A stretch of 64,000 nucleotides of DNA from an uncultured Allorhizobium sp. (GCA_958439205.1 OY288189.1:2247001-2311000); one strand, 5' to 3'. Counted from the stretch's first letter, positions 39,097 through 47,549 are shown. Made by a program: numbers and translations. Notes: generated by a model not told the origin, from the sequence alone.

Positions 39097-39106
39097 CTCT
39101 CCGCCA
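39017..39106 (+). tRNA. tRNA-Ser(CGA)
   Basis: A 90-nt serine tRNA with the encoded CCA. The acceptor stem GGAGAGG pairs with CCTCTCC; the anticodon loop CTCGAAA gives anticodon CGA (39051-39053); the long variable arm TACTCGCAAGGGTA and T-loop GGTTCGAATCC are normal. It lies 1.1 kb upstream of the tyrosine recombinase gene, in the role of an attachment site. Confidence 0.97.
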
Positions 39107-39387
39107 CAGTGAACCCTTGGGGTGCAAGGGTTTACAAACAGATTTCTGATATTTTTGATAGCTTGATTCATATGCGGGAGTCGGCCAGGGCCACTATCAA
39201 GGCACAGCCTGCCGGAATTTCCAGGCAAGATACTTGACCGATTAGCCACCGTGTCGACTTCGCCAAATTCTCTCGACATGGAACATTCATTTTTGTAGCG
39301 GATGGCTAAACCCCTTCGAGGCATAGCTGGATCGAATGTTTACACGTGGCAAAGCAAGCCTGGAATTGTGACGCGACATATGGAGGT

Positions 39388-39837
39388 TCAGGGGTTGAGC
39401 GAAATGGGTTTTCGGCTCTTCCAGTCGATAGGGAGCGTCAATGGAGCGTCTCGCTTATACCAGTCGATCATCCCTTCCCTGGTCATAAAGCACAGTCTGG
39501 TAACTGCCAACCTGAGCCGATCTCGCATCTCCTCCGGCATGCTGCGGGGAAAAGATAAGGTCTTCGCAATGCCCCTTACGTCGCGCAGCAGTCGCGCCAG
39601 ATCTTCCTCCTGCGCGCTGGTAGCCGAAATCATAAGCAGCCTAATCGCCTTGATGAGAGCCACGAATCTATCCCGCGTTTCCTTGATGCCTTTAGGGCTT
39701 TTCGCGGACCCGTAGGCCCTAGACGCTTCTCGCCATATTATCGCATCAACTCCATCGTCAGCGCACAGAGCGTCCAGTTTCTCCATCACGGAAACGAACC
39801 CTGTGTTGGCATCCTGAATCGTGAGCTGGCGCCTCAT
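39388..39837 (-). CDS. Hypothetical protein, possibly N-terminally frameshifted membrane protein
   Basis: From ATG at 39837 this is a 149-residue helical protein (TIQDANTGFVSVMEKLDALCADDGVDAI... to SRKPISLNP). The same frame stays open upstream and encodes a clear membrane helix (TKAGVIATAAATFCAAGALVFSAYQTDI) but has no start codon before a stop. A six-C run (minus strand, about 39945-39950) lies between this and ATG-bearing frames further upstream, so a one-base indel probably separates the true N-terminus. Function unknown. It is island cargo next to the recombinase. Confidence 0.6.
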   Translation of the reverse strand: MRRQLTIQDANTGFVSVMEKLDALCADDGVDAIIWREASRAYGSAKSPKGIKETRDRFVALIKAIRLLMISATSAQEEDLARLLRDVRGIAKTLSFPRSMPEEMRDRLRLAVTRLCFMTREGMIDWYKRDAPLTLPIDWKSRKPISLNP

Positions 39838-40059
39838 TATGTCGGTCTGGTATGCGGAGAAGACGAGGGCGCCGGCTGCGCAAAATGTTGCAGCCGCCGT
39901 TGCGATGACTCCGGCCTTCGTCCAGCCGTCTGGTGATTGCGGTCGGGGGGTAATGGTCGAACGCCCCGGCGATGCAGAACCCGATTGAAGCCTCTATTTG
40001 CCATCGAACTCCCCACATTGTTCGGTCCCCAATTCGGTAAACTCATATTGGAGGTTTAG

Positions 40060-40143
40060 ATGACATTCGCAAGCCGGTTCCATGACGAGAATCTCCGTCG
40101 ATACGACAACCCAAGTCACGTAGGACGATCTATTTTTGCATAG
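40060..40143 (+). CDS. Possible 27-residue leader peptide
   Basis: ATG at 40060 is preceded by GGAGG at good spacing and opens a 27-codon frame (MTFASRFHDENLRRYDNPSH...) ending 79 bp before the recombinase start, which has the same TTGGAGGT ribosome site. It is too short for compositional support and may be chance. Confidence 0.25.
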   Translation: MTFASRFHDENLRRYDNPSHVGRSIFA

Positions 40144-40222
40144 TCGATTACGTGCCGGGATAGTCCTTGGCTCCCCTCCAGGGGCGTCCTACGCGTGACC
40201 TTCAAAATCGTTTGGAGGTCAC

Positions 40223-41215
40223 ATGGCAACGATCCGGAAGCTCAGAGGACGCTGGCAAGCGCAGGTGCGACGGCGCGGTATGAAGCCCCGGTGCAAGTCT
40301 TTTGACAGTAAGCAGGAAGCCGAGAAGTGGGCGCGTGACCTGGAAGCCCAGGTCGATCGCTTCGGCGCTGCTCCGGATACGAAGATCCTCGAAAGCACGA
40401 CGCTCGGGCAACTCCTGGAGCGTTACCAGCGCGAGATCTCGCCCACCAAGCGCGGCTCAATGCAGGAGATCCAGCGGATCGATGTGCTGCGCCGTCATGA
40501 TCTCGCTTATCGGACGCTGATCGGACTGAGCCAGCAGGACATCGCGTCGTTCCGTGACGAGCGGCTGCAGTCCGTAGCTCCATCTACCACCGTCCGCGAG
40601 CTTGCGATCCTGAGCCATGTGCTTGAGGTGGCGATCCGCGATTGGGGGCTGCCGCTTGCAAAGAACGTGGTGAAGCTGGTTCGTCGTCCGGTGATCCGCA
40701 ATGAGCGGAGCAGGAGACTGACGGGCGACGAGGAGCAACGGCTTCTCGATGGCTGCGACGGTGGCCAGACGCCATACTTCAAGACGCTTCTGATCTTCGC
40801 CATTGAGACAGGGATGCGGCGAGGGGAGATCCTGGGTTTGCGCTGGTCCGACATTTCGCACAATCGCCGAGTGATCACGCTCACCCTTACCAAGAACGGC
40901 TCCGGTCGCGAGGTGCCTTTGTCTCAGCGGGCATTCGACGCGCTGATGGATTGGAAGGATCGTGTGCCGGTAGATCAATTTACGGTCTTCCCCATGACGC
41001 CAGGAGTGCTGGAGCAGGCCTGGCGTCGGTTGCTCATAAGGGCAGGGATCAAGTCGCTACGCTTTCACGACCTGCGTCATGAGGGCGTCAGCCGGCTATT
41101 TGAGCGAGGTCTGAACATCATCGAAGTGAGCAGCATCTCCGGACACAAGGAGCTCCGGATGCTGAAGCGCTACACCCATCTCAGCGCCGACGATCTCGTG
41201 GCGCGCCTAGGGTAG
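40223..41215 (+). CDS. Tyrosine-type site-specific recombinase/integrase
   Basis: A 330-residue phage-type integrase, complete. An N-terminal arm-binding AP2-like domain (about 1-50) and a SAM-like core-binding domain (about 55-150) precede the catalytic domain (about 165-325). All catalytic residues are present: Arg199 (TGMRRGE), Lys224 (TKNG), His282 and Arg285 (FHDLRHE), His308 (SGHKE) and nucleophile Tyr317 (KRYTHL). GGAGG lies before the ATG. It presumably moved this island into the tRNA-Ser region. Confidence 0.96.
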   Translation: MATIRKLRGRWQAQVRRRGMKPRCKSFDSKQEAEKWARDLEAQVDRFGAAPDTKILESTTLGQLLERYQREISPTKRGSMQEIQRIDVLRRHDLAYRTLIGLSQQDIASFRDERLQSVAPSTTVRELAILSHVLEVAIRDWGLPLAKNVVKLVRRPVIRNERSRRLTGDEEQRLLDGCDGGQTPYFKTLLIFAIETGMRRGEILGLRWSDISHNRRVITLTLTKNGSGREVPLSQRAFDALMDWKDRVPVDQFTVFPMTPGVLEQAWRRLLIRAGIKSLRFHDLRHEGVSRLFERGLNIIEVSSISGHKELRMLKRYTHLSADDLVARLG

Positions 41216-41290
41216 ATTCATCGCAACATTGAACACACGCATAGCGACGTTGCAAAAAAGTTGCCACTTCAATCTTTAAGTGTTCTTGGT

Positions 41291-41446
41291 TGTCAACTTC
41301 CTGGGCTTGATATCTCCGAATATGACAACCTTCTGCTCCGGAAAGCTTCAAATCTCGTGCGCTTTTGGGCGCTAAGTTGACAAAGCTTTACGTTAAGTTG
41401 TCACTTTTCCCTGATTTCAGGCGTTTTTGTCAATCTGTCAACTTAA
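41291..41446. repeat. Iterated AAGTTGACA-type sites after the integrase
   Basis: TGTCAACTT (41291), TAAGTTGACA (41373-41382), TAAGTTGTCA (41394-41403) and TGTCAACTTA (41436-41445) are near-identical 9-10 bp sites in both orientations within 156 bp, in an AT-rich gap. They look like binding sites for an integrase arm domain, excisionase or repressor. Confidence 0.5.
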
Positions 41447-42205
41447 GCAACATCTAAAGATCTGCGCGCCCTGGCGTGACACCGGGATTCGTCCTCAGCA
41501 GATTTCATACTCGCGGAGACAGTGAGATCCTGCTGAAGGATGGAAGCCACGGTGTGCCAGCAGAAGCCTTACGGGGCAGCGCCGAAAATGTTTTCGCGGC
41601 TGTGGCGATGTCTCCTCATCAAAGGTGTCTGGATCTCTTTGAAGCGGGACGGCCCCAGCGCGGCCTGACATGGGAACCTGATGTTAAAGGGTCAGCACTG
41701 ACCTTGTTCTCTCCAGTAGGACGCTGTGGATTTCGGCGGCTCCGTATTGTTCGATTCGTCATGGGCATCGCAAACCTCCTGTCCCGTGAGCTCACGTGGC
41801 TTGCCGGGACCTCTGCCACGCTGAGATGCGAAGTCCTAGGACAGGTCAATGCGCTCGATGGGGATGGGTTTCGCGTCCACCGATGTCCGGGGATGGATCC
41901 TCCCATGTCATTCAATTGGCAACCGGCGGTTCCGAGCCGATCGTCTCAATTTCCCACGGCGCTCCATCGTAGAGTCGCAGAACGATCTTCTGCGGCAAGC
42001 ACAATCGAGCGCGTTTCGGAGAGTTCGGGCTATATAGATAGGCAGCGACCCCTGCGCTCCTGACGGTTGCCGAAAGCCTGAATCTTCTACGCTCATGACT
42101 TGAGTCATCTGAGAACGCTCAGCGCTATAACGAAAATAAGCGGCGAATGCGCTGCGATTGGATGATGAAACGGATCCGCCTTGGTGGCGGCGCTGGAGGT
42201 ATAGT
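41447..42205. other. Degenerate gene-poor stretch of the island
   Basis: No intact gene. A minus-strand frame with no start codon, ending at 41912, reads as coding near its end (LPQKIVLRLYDGAPWEIET) and is probably the tail of a broken gene. ORFs on the plus strand here have no family-like sequence. Confidence 0.45.
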
Positions 42206-42799
42206 CTATGTCATTTGTGGGGAAATAACTTGGCGCAGCGGATGGATGGCGTCGTGCGGATGCGCATGCTTTTGCATCCGAAGGACTGGAAAACCGAAAG
42301 CGCTCTCATGATGGCCAGGTGGTTTGATTACAGGTTCATGTCTCCGCTGTCCTTGATGTTCGGAGATATCTATCGCGAGAAGCTGCGAGCCCATATCCGG
42401 CGCCATGAGGACGTTGCTAAGGCTGATACTGTCAGCGGGGTCGCGACCGGATTCCCCAACGAGAGGGCGAGTTGGTTTACCGCACTTTGGAGGGCGCGAC
42501 AGAGAGCAGACGACTTCTTCCTGCGACCAGCGCAGCTGGGCATAGGTGATCTCTTCCTTCACCTCGCCGGTCTCTTGATCGCGCACCGTGCGATATACAC
42601 CCTCCGGAAAGATCACCCGCTCCATGGGTCGGCCCAGCATACTGGCCTTGTTCTCCTCCCGCGTCTGGATGTCATCCAGCCCGCGCATGAAGAGCAGGTA
42701 GGTGATCTGCTCGATCACCTCCAGCGGATTGGCAATCCCGCCCGCCCAGAAGGCATTCCAGACCTGATCGACCTTCGAGCGAATTTCACCGTTCAGCAT
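42206..42799 (-). pseudogene. Truncated hsdM, type I restriction methylase N-terminus
   Basis: The first 95 or so residues (MLNGEIRSKVDQVWNAFWAGGIANPLEVIEQITYLLFMRGLDDIQ... to YAQLRWSQ) are the helical N-terminal domain of HsdM, the DNA methylase subunit of type I restriction systems. After about 42512 the frame continues into unrelated sequence (HPHDAIHPLRQVISPQMT end). The S-adenosylmethionine-binding and catalytic NPPY parts are missing, and no hsdS or hsdR is near. It is the relic of a lost restriction system at a recombination junction. Confidence 0.82.
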
Positions 42800-43034
42800 G
42801 CGTAGTCCTTCACCAAATCATGTTGGCGCGACTGTAGCGAAGCGAGGCGGAGAGGCAACCGGGGGATGAGGCCAAGCTTTCAGAGTCCATCGACAAAATT
42901 GCGCTCAATACCGCACTGAGAGCTTGCTGTAAGGTAAGGTTGAGCAGATGGCAGGCACCGGCAAATTATCTGGACAACGGCTGCAAAGCGAATAGAAATT
43001 TAAGCACAATCTGTGGTCACACCCGAGGTGAATT

Positions 43035-43994
43035 TTGAGCGATATCAAACTGTTTCACTTTGGGGATGCTCAAGTGACCGAGCTGCCGGGCACCGCCATG
43101 CAGGTGGAGAAGTCCCTGCAGGTGCTGTTTGAGGCCAATCTTGAGGCGCTGCTTGGCATCCGCTTTCTGGCGACGGAGCACTCGACCGGTCCCGTGCATG
43201 GCGGCCGCATCGATACGCTTGGTCTGGATGAGGACAATTCGCCTGTCATCATCGAATACAAGCGATCGGTGAACGAGAATGTCATCAACCAGGGCCTGTT
43301 CTATCTTGACTGGCTGCTCGACCACCGGAAAGAGTTCCAGTGGATGGTGATGGAGCGGCTGGGCGCCGATGCCGCCAATGCCGTCGAGTGGACCGCGCCA
43401 CGCCTGATCTGCATTGCTGGCGACTTCACCCGATACGACGAGCACGCGGTTAAGCAGATCGCGCGCAACATCGAACTGATCCGCTATCGGCGGTTCGGTG
43501 ATGATTTGCTTATGCTGGAGCTGGTGCACGCGCCGAAGACGGCAAGCGTCAGCACGCGGCAGGCGCCGAAGACACTGCCGATGGTCCCTGAGATCGCTGT
43601 GGACGATGCACCAGGTGAGGAGGCCGACCCCTACTACACGAACCGGCAGGCTTACCGCTTGGCGCAATCATCCAATGAGCTGCGCGACATCTTCGATGCT
43701 GCCTACCAGTTCCTGATCGGGCTCGGTGACGATGTGCAGGTGAAGGAGCTCAAGCAATACACCGCATTCAAACGGATTAAGAACTTCACCTGCCTGCAGA
43801 TCTATCCGCAGGCCCGTAGTATAGCGGCCTATGTGAGGCTTGACCCGTCAACCGTTGAGCTGGAGGACAACTTCTCGCGGGATGTCACCAACATCGGACA
43901 TCATGGGACCGGCGACCTGGAAATCATGCTGCGGTCGATGGCTGATTTCGAGAAGGCGCAGCCGTTGCTGCGCCGGGCGTATGAGGGTGGGTGA
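43035..43994 (+). CDS. COG3586/DUF5655 protein with PD-(D/E)XK-like nuclease core
   Basis: A 319-residue soluble protein. The N-terminal part (about 20-160) fits a DUF91/NucS-like restriction-endonuclease fold, with Asp60 (GGRIDTLGLD) and Glu74-x-Lys76 (VIIEYKRS) as the PD-(D/E)XK residues. The C-terminal part (about 215-319) is the DUF5655 domain. Such proteins are listed as 'predicted transport proteins', but the motif argues for a nuclease. TTG start at 43035 with GAGGTG upstream. It overlaps the next reading frame region and forms a two-gene unit on the island next to a restriction relic, suggesting DNA defence. Confidence 0.8.
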   Translation: MSDIKLFHFGDAQVTELPGTAMQVEKSLQVLFEANLEALLGIRFLATEHSTGPVHGGRIDTLGLDEDNSPVIIEYKRSVNENVINQGLFYLDWLLDHRKEFQWMVMERLGADAANAVEWTAPRLICIAGDFTRYDEHAVKQIARNIELIRYRRFGDDLLMLELVHAPKTASVSTRQAPKTLPMVPEIAVDDAPGEEADPYYTNRQAYRLAQSSNELRDIFDAAYQFLIGLGDDVQVKELKQYTAFKRIKNFTCLQIYPQARSIAAYVRLDPSTVELEDNFSRDVTNIGHHGTGDLEIMLRSMADFEKAQPLLRRAYEGG

Positions 43995-44038
43995 GGCGGT
44001 TAAAGAGCCTCAAAAACTTGGAAGATAAGGGGGATGGA

Positions 44039-44776
44039 ATGGATGATGTAATAAAGGTGCTGGAAGTAGCAGCATGGCCTACGGTTACCCTCATCGGATT
44101 GTTCATGTTGGGTCCGGGTGGATACCTGATGAAATTCGCTAAAGCGCTCGGCGAGTCGTTGAGCAACTTCACGGTCGCGATCCCCGAGCTCCGGGACACC
44201 GCACTTCGCATGCGAAGCGATGTTGATACCCTAGTTGCCACGGCAAGAAATGTTTCGACGGGTTTCTCAGAAGAGTATCGCGGCCTAGAGGAGCGGATCG
44301 ACAAGCTTTCTAAACGTATGTCAGATCAACTTTTTGAAGTTCGGGAGGTGCTCGATGACCTGGACAAAACGAAGCTAGCTGAAAGCCAAGAAGAGCTGGA
44401 AAAGGCATTCGATGGAGCTGTAGCAGACGCGGTAGAAGATATCGCGCTAGAGCCAGCCGAGGCTCAGTCACCAGACGACATGATGGAATCGTTGAAGAAC
44501 GAATGGGACTTGCTCGCTGAAGCCTTGAAAGTCCGGTTGGGCAACCCAGAATACTTTGACAAACGACAGATTGGCGCCATGGCTTCTCGGCTTTCGCACG
44601 GCAAACGGCTAAATCCCATTACCAAAGAAGACGCTGAGCTGATTTCCGGCCTTCATTCTCAATACAAGCGCTTCATCAGGTTGTCAGGATCGAGGGACGA
44701 GTGGCTCACTCCTGAGGTATATCGTAGCTTTTTGGCTGGGGTTAAAACGGCGTCTGACACGCTTCGTGGAAAGTAG
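44039..44776 (+). CDS. Membrane-anchored coiled-coil protein
   Basis: A 245-residue protein. One membrane segment (about residues 10-32, AAWPTVTLIGLFMLGPGGYLM) is followed by a long heptad-like coiled coil (about 50-125, with LRMRSDVDTLVATARNV and LEERIDKLSKRMSDQLFEVREVLDDL), an acidic hinge (about 130-155) and a C-terminal helical domain (about 158-245). ATG at 44039 has AAGGGGG before it; a GTG at 43991 overlaps the previous stop and could also be used. No known family. It is coupled to the nuclease-like gene, so a sensor or effector partner role is possible. Confidence 0.72.
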   Translation: MDDVIKVLEVAAWPTVTLIGLFMLGPGGYLMKFAKALGESLSNFTVAIPELRDTALRMRSDVDTLVATARNVSTGFSEEYRGLEERIDKLSKRMSDQLFEVREVLDDLDKTKLAESQEELEKAFDGAVADAVEDIALEPAEAQSPDDMMESLKNEWDLLAEALKVRLGNPEYFDKRQIGAMASRLSHGKRLNPITKEDAELISGLHSQYKRFIRLSGSRDEWLTPEVYRSFLAGVKTASDTLRGK

Positions 44777-44846
44777 TTGCGTCTTCGCGTTCAGGCACGC
44801 ACAGGCCACAGTGCCCGTGCGTGACACCTAGATTTCTTGACCCTGC

Positions 44847-44974
44847 TTGCCGCTATGAGACAGCCCGCGCCAGCAAGCGCCGACCAATGTGACCGGAGAG
44901 GTGGCTGAGTGGTCGAAAGCACCGCACTTGAAATGCGGCATACTCGCAAGGGTATCGTGGGTTCGAATCCCACC
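44847..44974 (+). repeat. Right copy of the 128-bp direct repeat
   Basis: Matches 38969-39096 in 124 of 128 positions (three mismatches in the flank, one in the anticodon). Homology ends abruptly after CCCACC. Confidence 0.9.
44895..44974 (+). pseudogene. tRNA-Ser-like pseudogene (anticodon TGA, no acceptor 3' strand)
   Basis: Identical to the intact tRNA-Ser(CGA) through the T-arm except C to T at 44929, which turns the anticodon into TGA. The 3' acceptor strand CCTCTCCGCCA is replaced by unrelated AACTAGGTC, so the 5' GGAGAGG has no partner and the gene should not yield a functional tRNA. Confidence 0.85.
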
Positions 44975-45157
44975 AACTAGGTCAATTCCTAGGTTTGTGC
45001 CTTTCTGCGGAGCTGATCGGGCAAGGAAAGCGCTTGGGCCGCTGTAGTAGATGATATTGCCGGATCTGGCTTTTGACCGCTCGGCCGCGACTGAACCTTG
45101 AAGCCGTCTGGACTACCTCCACTTCCCGCCCCTGCGCGAGTCGGTTACCCCTTGCCC

Positions 45158-46390
45158 ATGAGCATCGGCACCCTTCAAGACCCACAGCCCCGGTCCGTAC
45201 CCGAGCCCCTTCAGGAGCACGGTCGGCTTGTGCGCGTCGTCGTGCCGCTGGCGGTGATGTATAATGGGTGTCTCGCCATCATCAATGCGCATGTCATGCC
45301 GCTGGGCTTCTCCCATGTCGCGCTTGTTGAAATCACGCTGCTCTTCGTCGCTTTGCTCTATCTGCTGTATCGCGGACTGTCTGAGGAGGCGCTGCCGATC
45401 GTGGCTCTGGTCGGCTTCTTTGCTCTGGTCATGGTCTATACCTCTGTTGTCAATGGCACGGCTTTCGTCGATTTCTTCCGCAACATTCTGATCATCGGGG
45501 TCTTCTGCCAGCTTGGCGTGATGACGAACGGGCGCAGTCTCGCCTTCGTTTTCCGGGTCTGCTGCGCCTTCATTCTCTCGGTGTTGCTGGTGGAGATCTT
45601 TTTTACCCGCATCTACGAGGATCTGTTTTATCCGGCGCTCTATTTCACCAACACGCGCGGGCTGGAGCAGGTCGCCTTTGGCGGCGCGAAGATCTTTCAG
45701 AACGCGATCAATATCCCGGGGCGCTTCTCTTTCGGGCTTAGCGACCACCGCACCTCGTCGCTGTTTCTCGAGCAGGTCTCGCTTGCAAATTTTTCCGGCG
45801 TGCTCTGCATCTATCTCGTCAGCCGGTTCAACCAGATCACGCGCTTCGACCGCGTTCTCATTCTGGCGACGGTTGCCTTCATCCTTCTGACCAATGATTC
45901 GCGCAGCATGCTGGCCTTCGCGTTCATCTGCCTGTTCGGCTATTTCCTGTTTCCAAAGGCCAGCAATGGCATCCGGCCGTTCATCATGCCGGTGGTCATC
46001 TGTGCCGGGGCTCTGGTCTATTTGATGCGTCCGGATGCGAGCGGCGACACCTTCGATGGCCGTATCGTGCTCACCATGAAAGGCTTCTTCAGCCTCGATT
46101 TCGTCGAGCTGCTGGCACTTGATGTGCGCAATATCGCGAGTTTTGCCGACAGTGGCTATATCTACGTGATCAATGCCAGCACGGTCTTCGGGCTCTTCGC
46201 GTTCTGGCTCTTTGTCAGTTTCTATCCGGCAGGCCAGACCGCGGCTCAGAAGCGGTGCGCCTTTGCGCTTGGCATCTTTATCTCCCTCAACATGATGATC
46301 GGGGGAACGGCAATCTTCTCAATCAAGGTTGCCTCCCTTCTTTGGCTGCTCGTCGGCCACATGCGCGTCGCAGAGAAAGAGCGCAGTTAA
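45158..46390 (+). CDS. O-antigen ligase/Wzy-like polysaccharide polymerase
   Basis: A membrane protein of about 410 residues with 10-12 predicted helices and one large periplasmic loop (about 150-200), the layout of Wzy/WaaL/ExoQ polymerases. The loop motif FSFGLSDHRTSSLFLEQVSLANFSG and the LLTNDSRSMLAFAFICL helix are typical of rhizobial exopolysaccharide polymerases. It would polymerise lipid-linked repeat units in the periplasmic leaflet. The start is uncertain (ATG 45158 or TTG 45098). It is first gene of a four-gene polysaccharide cluster. Confidence 0.82.
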   Translation: MSIGTLQDPQPRSVPEPLQEHGRLVRVVVPLAVMYNGCLAIINAHVMPLGFSHVALVEITLLFVALLYLLYRGLSEEALPIVALVGFFALVMVYTSVVNGTAFVDFFRNILIIGVFCQLGVMTNGRSLAFVFRVCCAFILSVLLVEIFFTRIYEDLFYPALYFTNTRGLEQVAFGGAKIFQNAINIPGRFSFGLSDHRTSSLFLEQVSLANFSGVLCIYLVSRFNQITRFDRVLILATVAFILLTNDSRSMLAFAFICLFGYFLFPKASNGIRPFIMPVVICAGALVYLMRPDASGDTFDGRIVLTMKGFFSLDFVELLALDVRNIASFADSGYIYVINASTVFGLFAFWLFVSFYPAGQTAAQKRCAFALGIFISLNMMIGGTAIFSIKVASLLWLLVGHMRVAEKERS

Positions 46391-46483
46391 CCGCGTTGCA
46401 AGGTCTGACGGGACAATCGTGCTGTTCGAAGGCTATAACCACACCACGGTGCAGGGTTCTTATCCGACGGATTGCCAACACTC

Positions 46484-47536
46484 ATGTGCGTTCAATTGCA
46501 GTATATCAGGGCGATCGCCGCTCTGCTCGTCGTCTATTTTCACGCGATCCTGCAGCTGGAGAAACTCAATCCGGATGCCTGGCTCACGGATTATCTGTTC
46601 GGCAAGAGCGGGGTCGATCTGTTTTTCGTTCTGAGCGGTTTCGTCATGTGGATCACCACCTCGGACAAGCCGCAGACCCTCGCCGATTTCTGGTGGAAAC
46701 GTGTCCGCCGCGTGGTGCCGCTCTACTGGGCTGTGACGCTCGCTGCCGCCTTCGTCGCCCTGATCGTTCCGCAGATCCTTAAGTCCACCCAGTTCGACAT
46801 TCCGCATATCCTCGCCTCGCTGGCCTTCCTGCCCTGGATCAATCCATCCGATCCCGCAGGCGAGATGATCGCGCCACTCCTCGTGCCGGGTTGGACGCTG
46901 AACTATGAGATGTATTTCTATCTCCTGTTCGGGCTCTGCCTGCTCGTGCCGGTCCGGCATCGCATCCTGGCCATCACGGCTCTCATCGGTCTCATCTTCC
47001 TGGCCGCCAATCTGGCGCCTGACAGCACGGCTGCGCGCTTTTACGGCGATACGGTCATCTTCGAATTCGTTGCTGGCGTCATTCTCGGTCGCATCTACAA
47101 GTCAGGGATTGTCTTCTCGGGACCCACCGTCGTTCTTGCCCTTTTCCTCGGGTTCGCCGTTCTGGTGTTCAACGACTACCGTAGCTTCGACATGCCGAGG
47201 CTGATCACCGTCGGTATTCCGGCGGCCTTCATCATCTTTTTTGCAACGGCCATCCGGATCCCGGATCTCAAGGCCTGGCGCTGGTTGCGCATCCTCGGGG
47301 ACGCCTCCTATTCCATCTATCTCACCCACATCTTCACGCTGGCAGGCTCCCGCATGGTCTACCCTTGGGTGATCGGCACCCTGCACAGCGACACGCTGTT
47401 CGTCGTGGTGATGATGGTGATGTCGACCCTAGTCGGGCTTGCCAGCTATTATCTCTTCGAAGTGCCTGTCGGGCGCTATCTGTCATCGGACAAGCGCTCG
47501 CGTGTCGATCAGTCGACCAAGACCAGCAATGCGTGA
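46484..47536 (+). CDS. Acyltransferase 3 family membrane protein
   Basis: A 350-residue membrane protein with about ten helices, of the acyltransferase 3 family that adds acetyl, succinyl or similar groups to glycans. IRAIAALLVVYFHAI carries the conserved His; the R-x10-H type block LFFVLSGFVMWI and WWKRVRRVVPLYWAVT follow, and WTLNYEMYFYLLF is typical. It probably decorates the polymer made by the neighbours. Start ATG 46484; a TTG at 46472 is possible. Confidence 0.92.
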   Translation: MCVQLQYIRAIAALLVVYFHAILQLEKLNPDAWLTDYLFGKSGVDLFFVLSGFVMWITTSDKPQTLADFWWKRVRRVVPLYWAVTLAAAFVALIVPQILKSTQFDIPHILASLAFLPWINPSDPAGEMIAPLLVPGWTLNYEMYFYLLFGLCLLVPVRHRILAITALIGLIFLAANLAPDSTAARFYGDTVIFEFVAGVILGRIYKSGIVFSGPTVVLALFLGFAVLVFNDYRSFDMPRLITVGIPAAFIIFFATAIRIPDLKAWRWLRILGDASYSIYLTHIFTLAGSRMVYPWVIGTLHSDTLFVVVMMVMSTLVGLASYYLFEVPVGRYLSSDKRSRVDQSTKTSNA

Positions 47537-47549
47537 GAGGGCAGGCGAC

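Noticed and set aside
38922-39107. Minus-strand ORF beginning MAERVGFEPT
   Set aside because: This peptide is the well-known false translation of the antisense strand of serine tRNAs. The same applies to 44791-44976.
36367-39324. 985-codon minus-strand ORF opposite the molybdenum subunit and tRNA-Ser
   Set aside because: It runs through the antisense of a clear enzyme gene and a tRNA; the sequence has no family-like parts.
41476-42063. 195-codon plus-strand ORF in the island
   Set aside because: No recognisable motif or ribosome site; the minus strand shows a better coding-like fragment in the same place.
45113-45748. Minus-strand ORF opposite the polymerase gene
   Set aside because: Charged, low-information translation complementary to membrane helices; a shadow.
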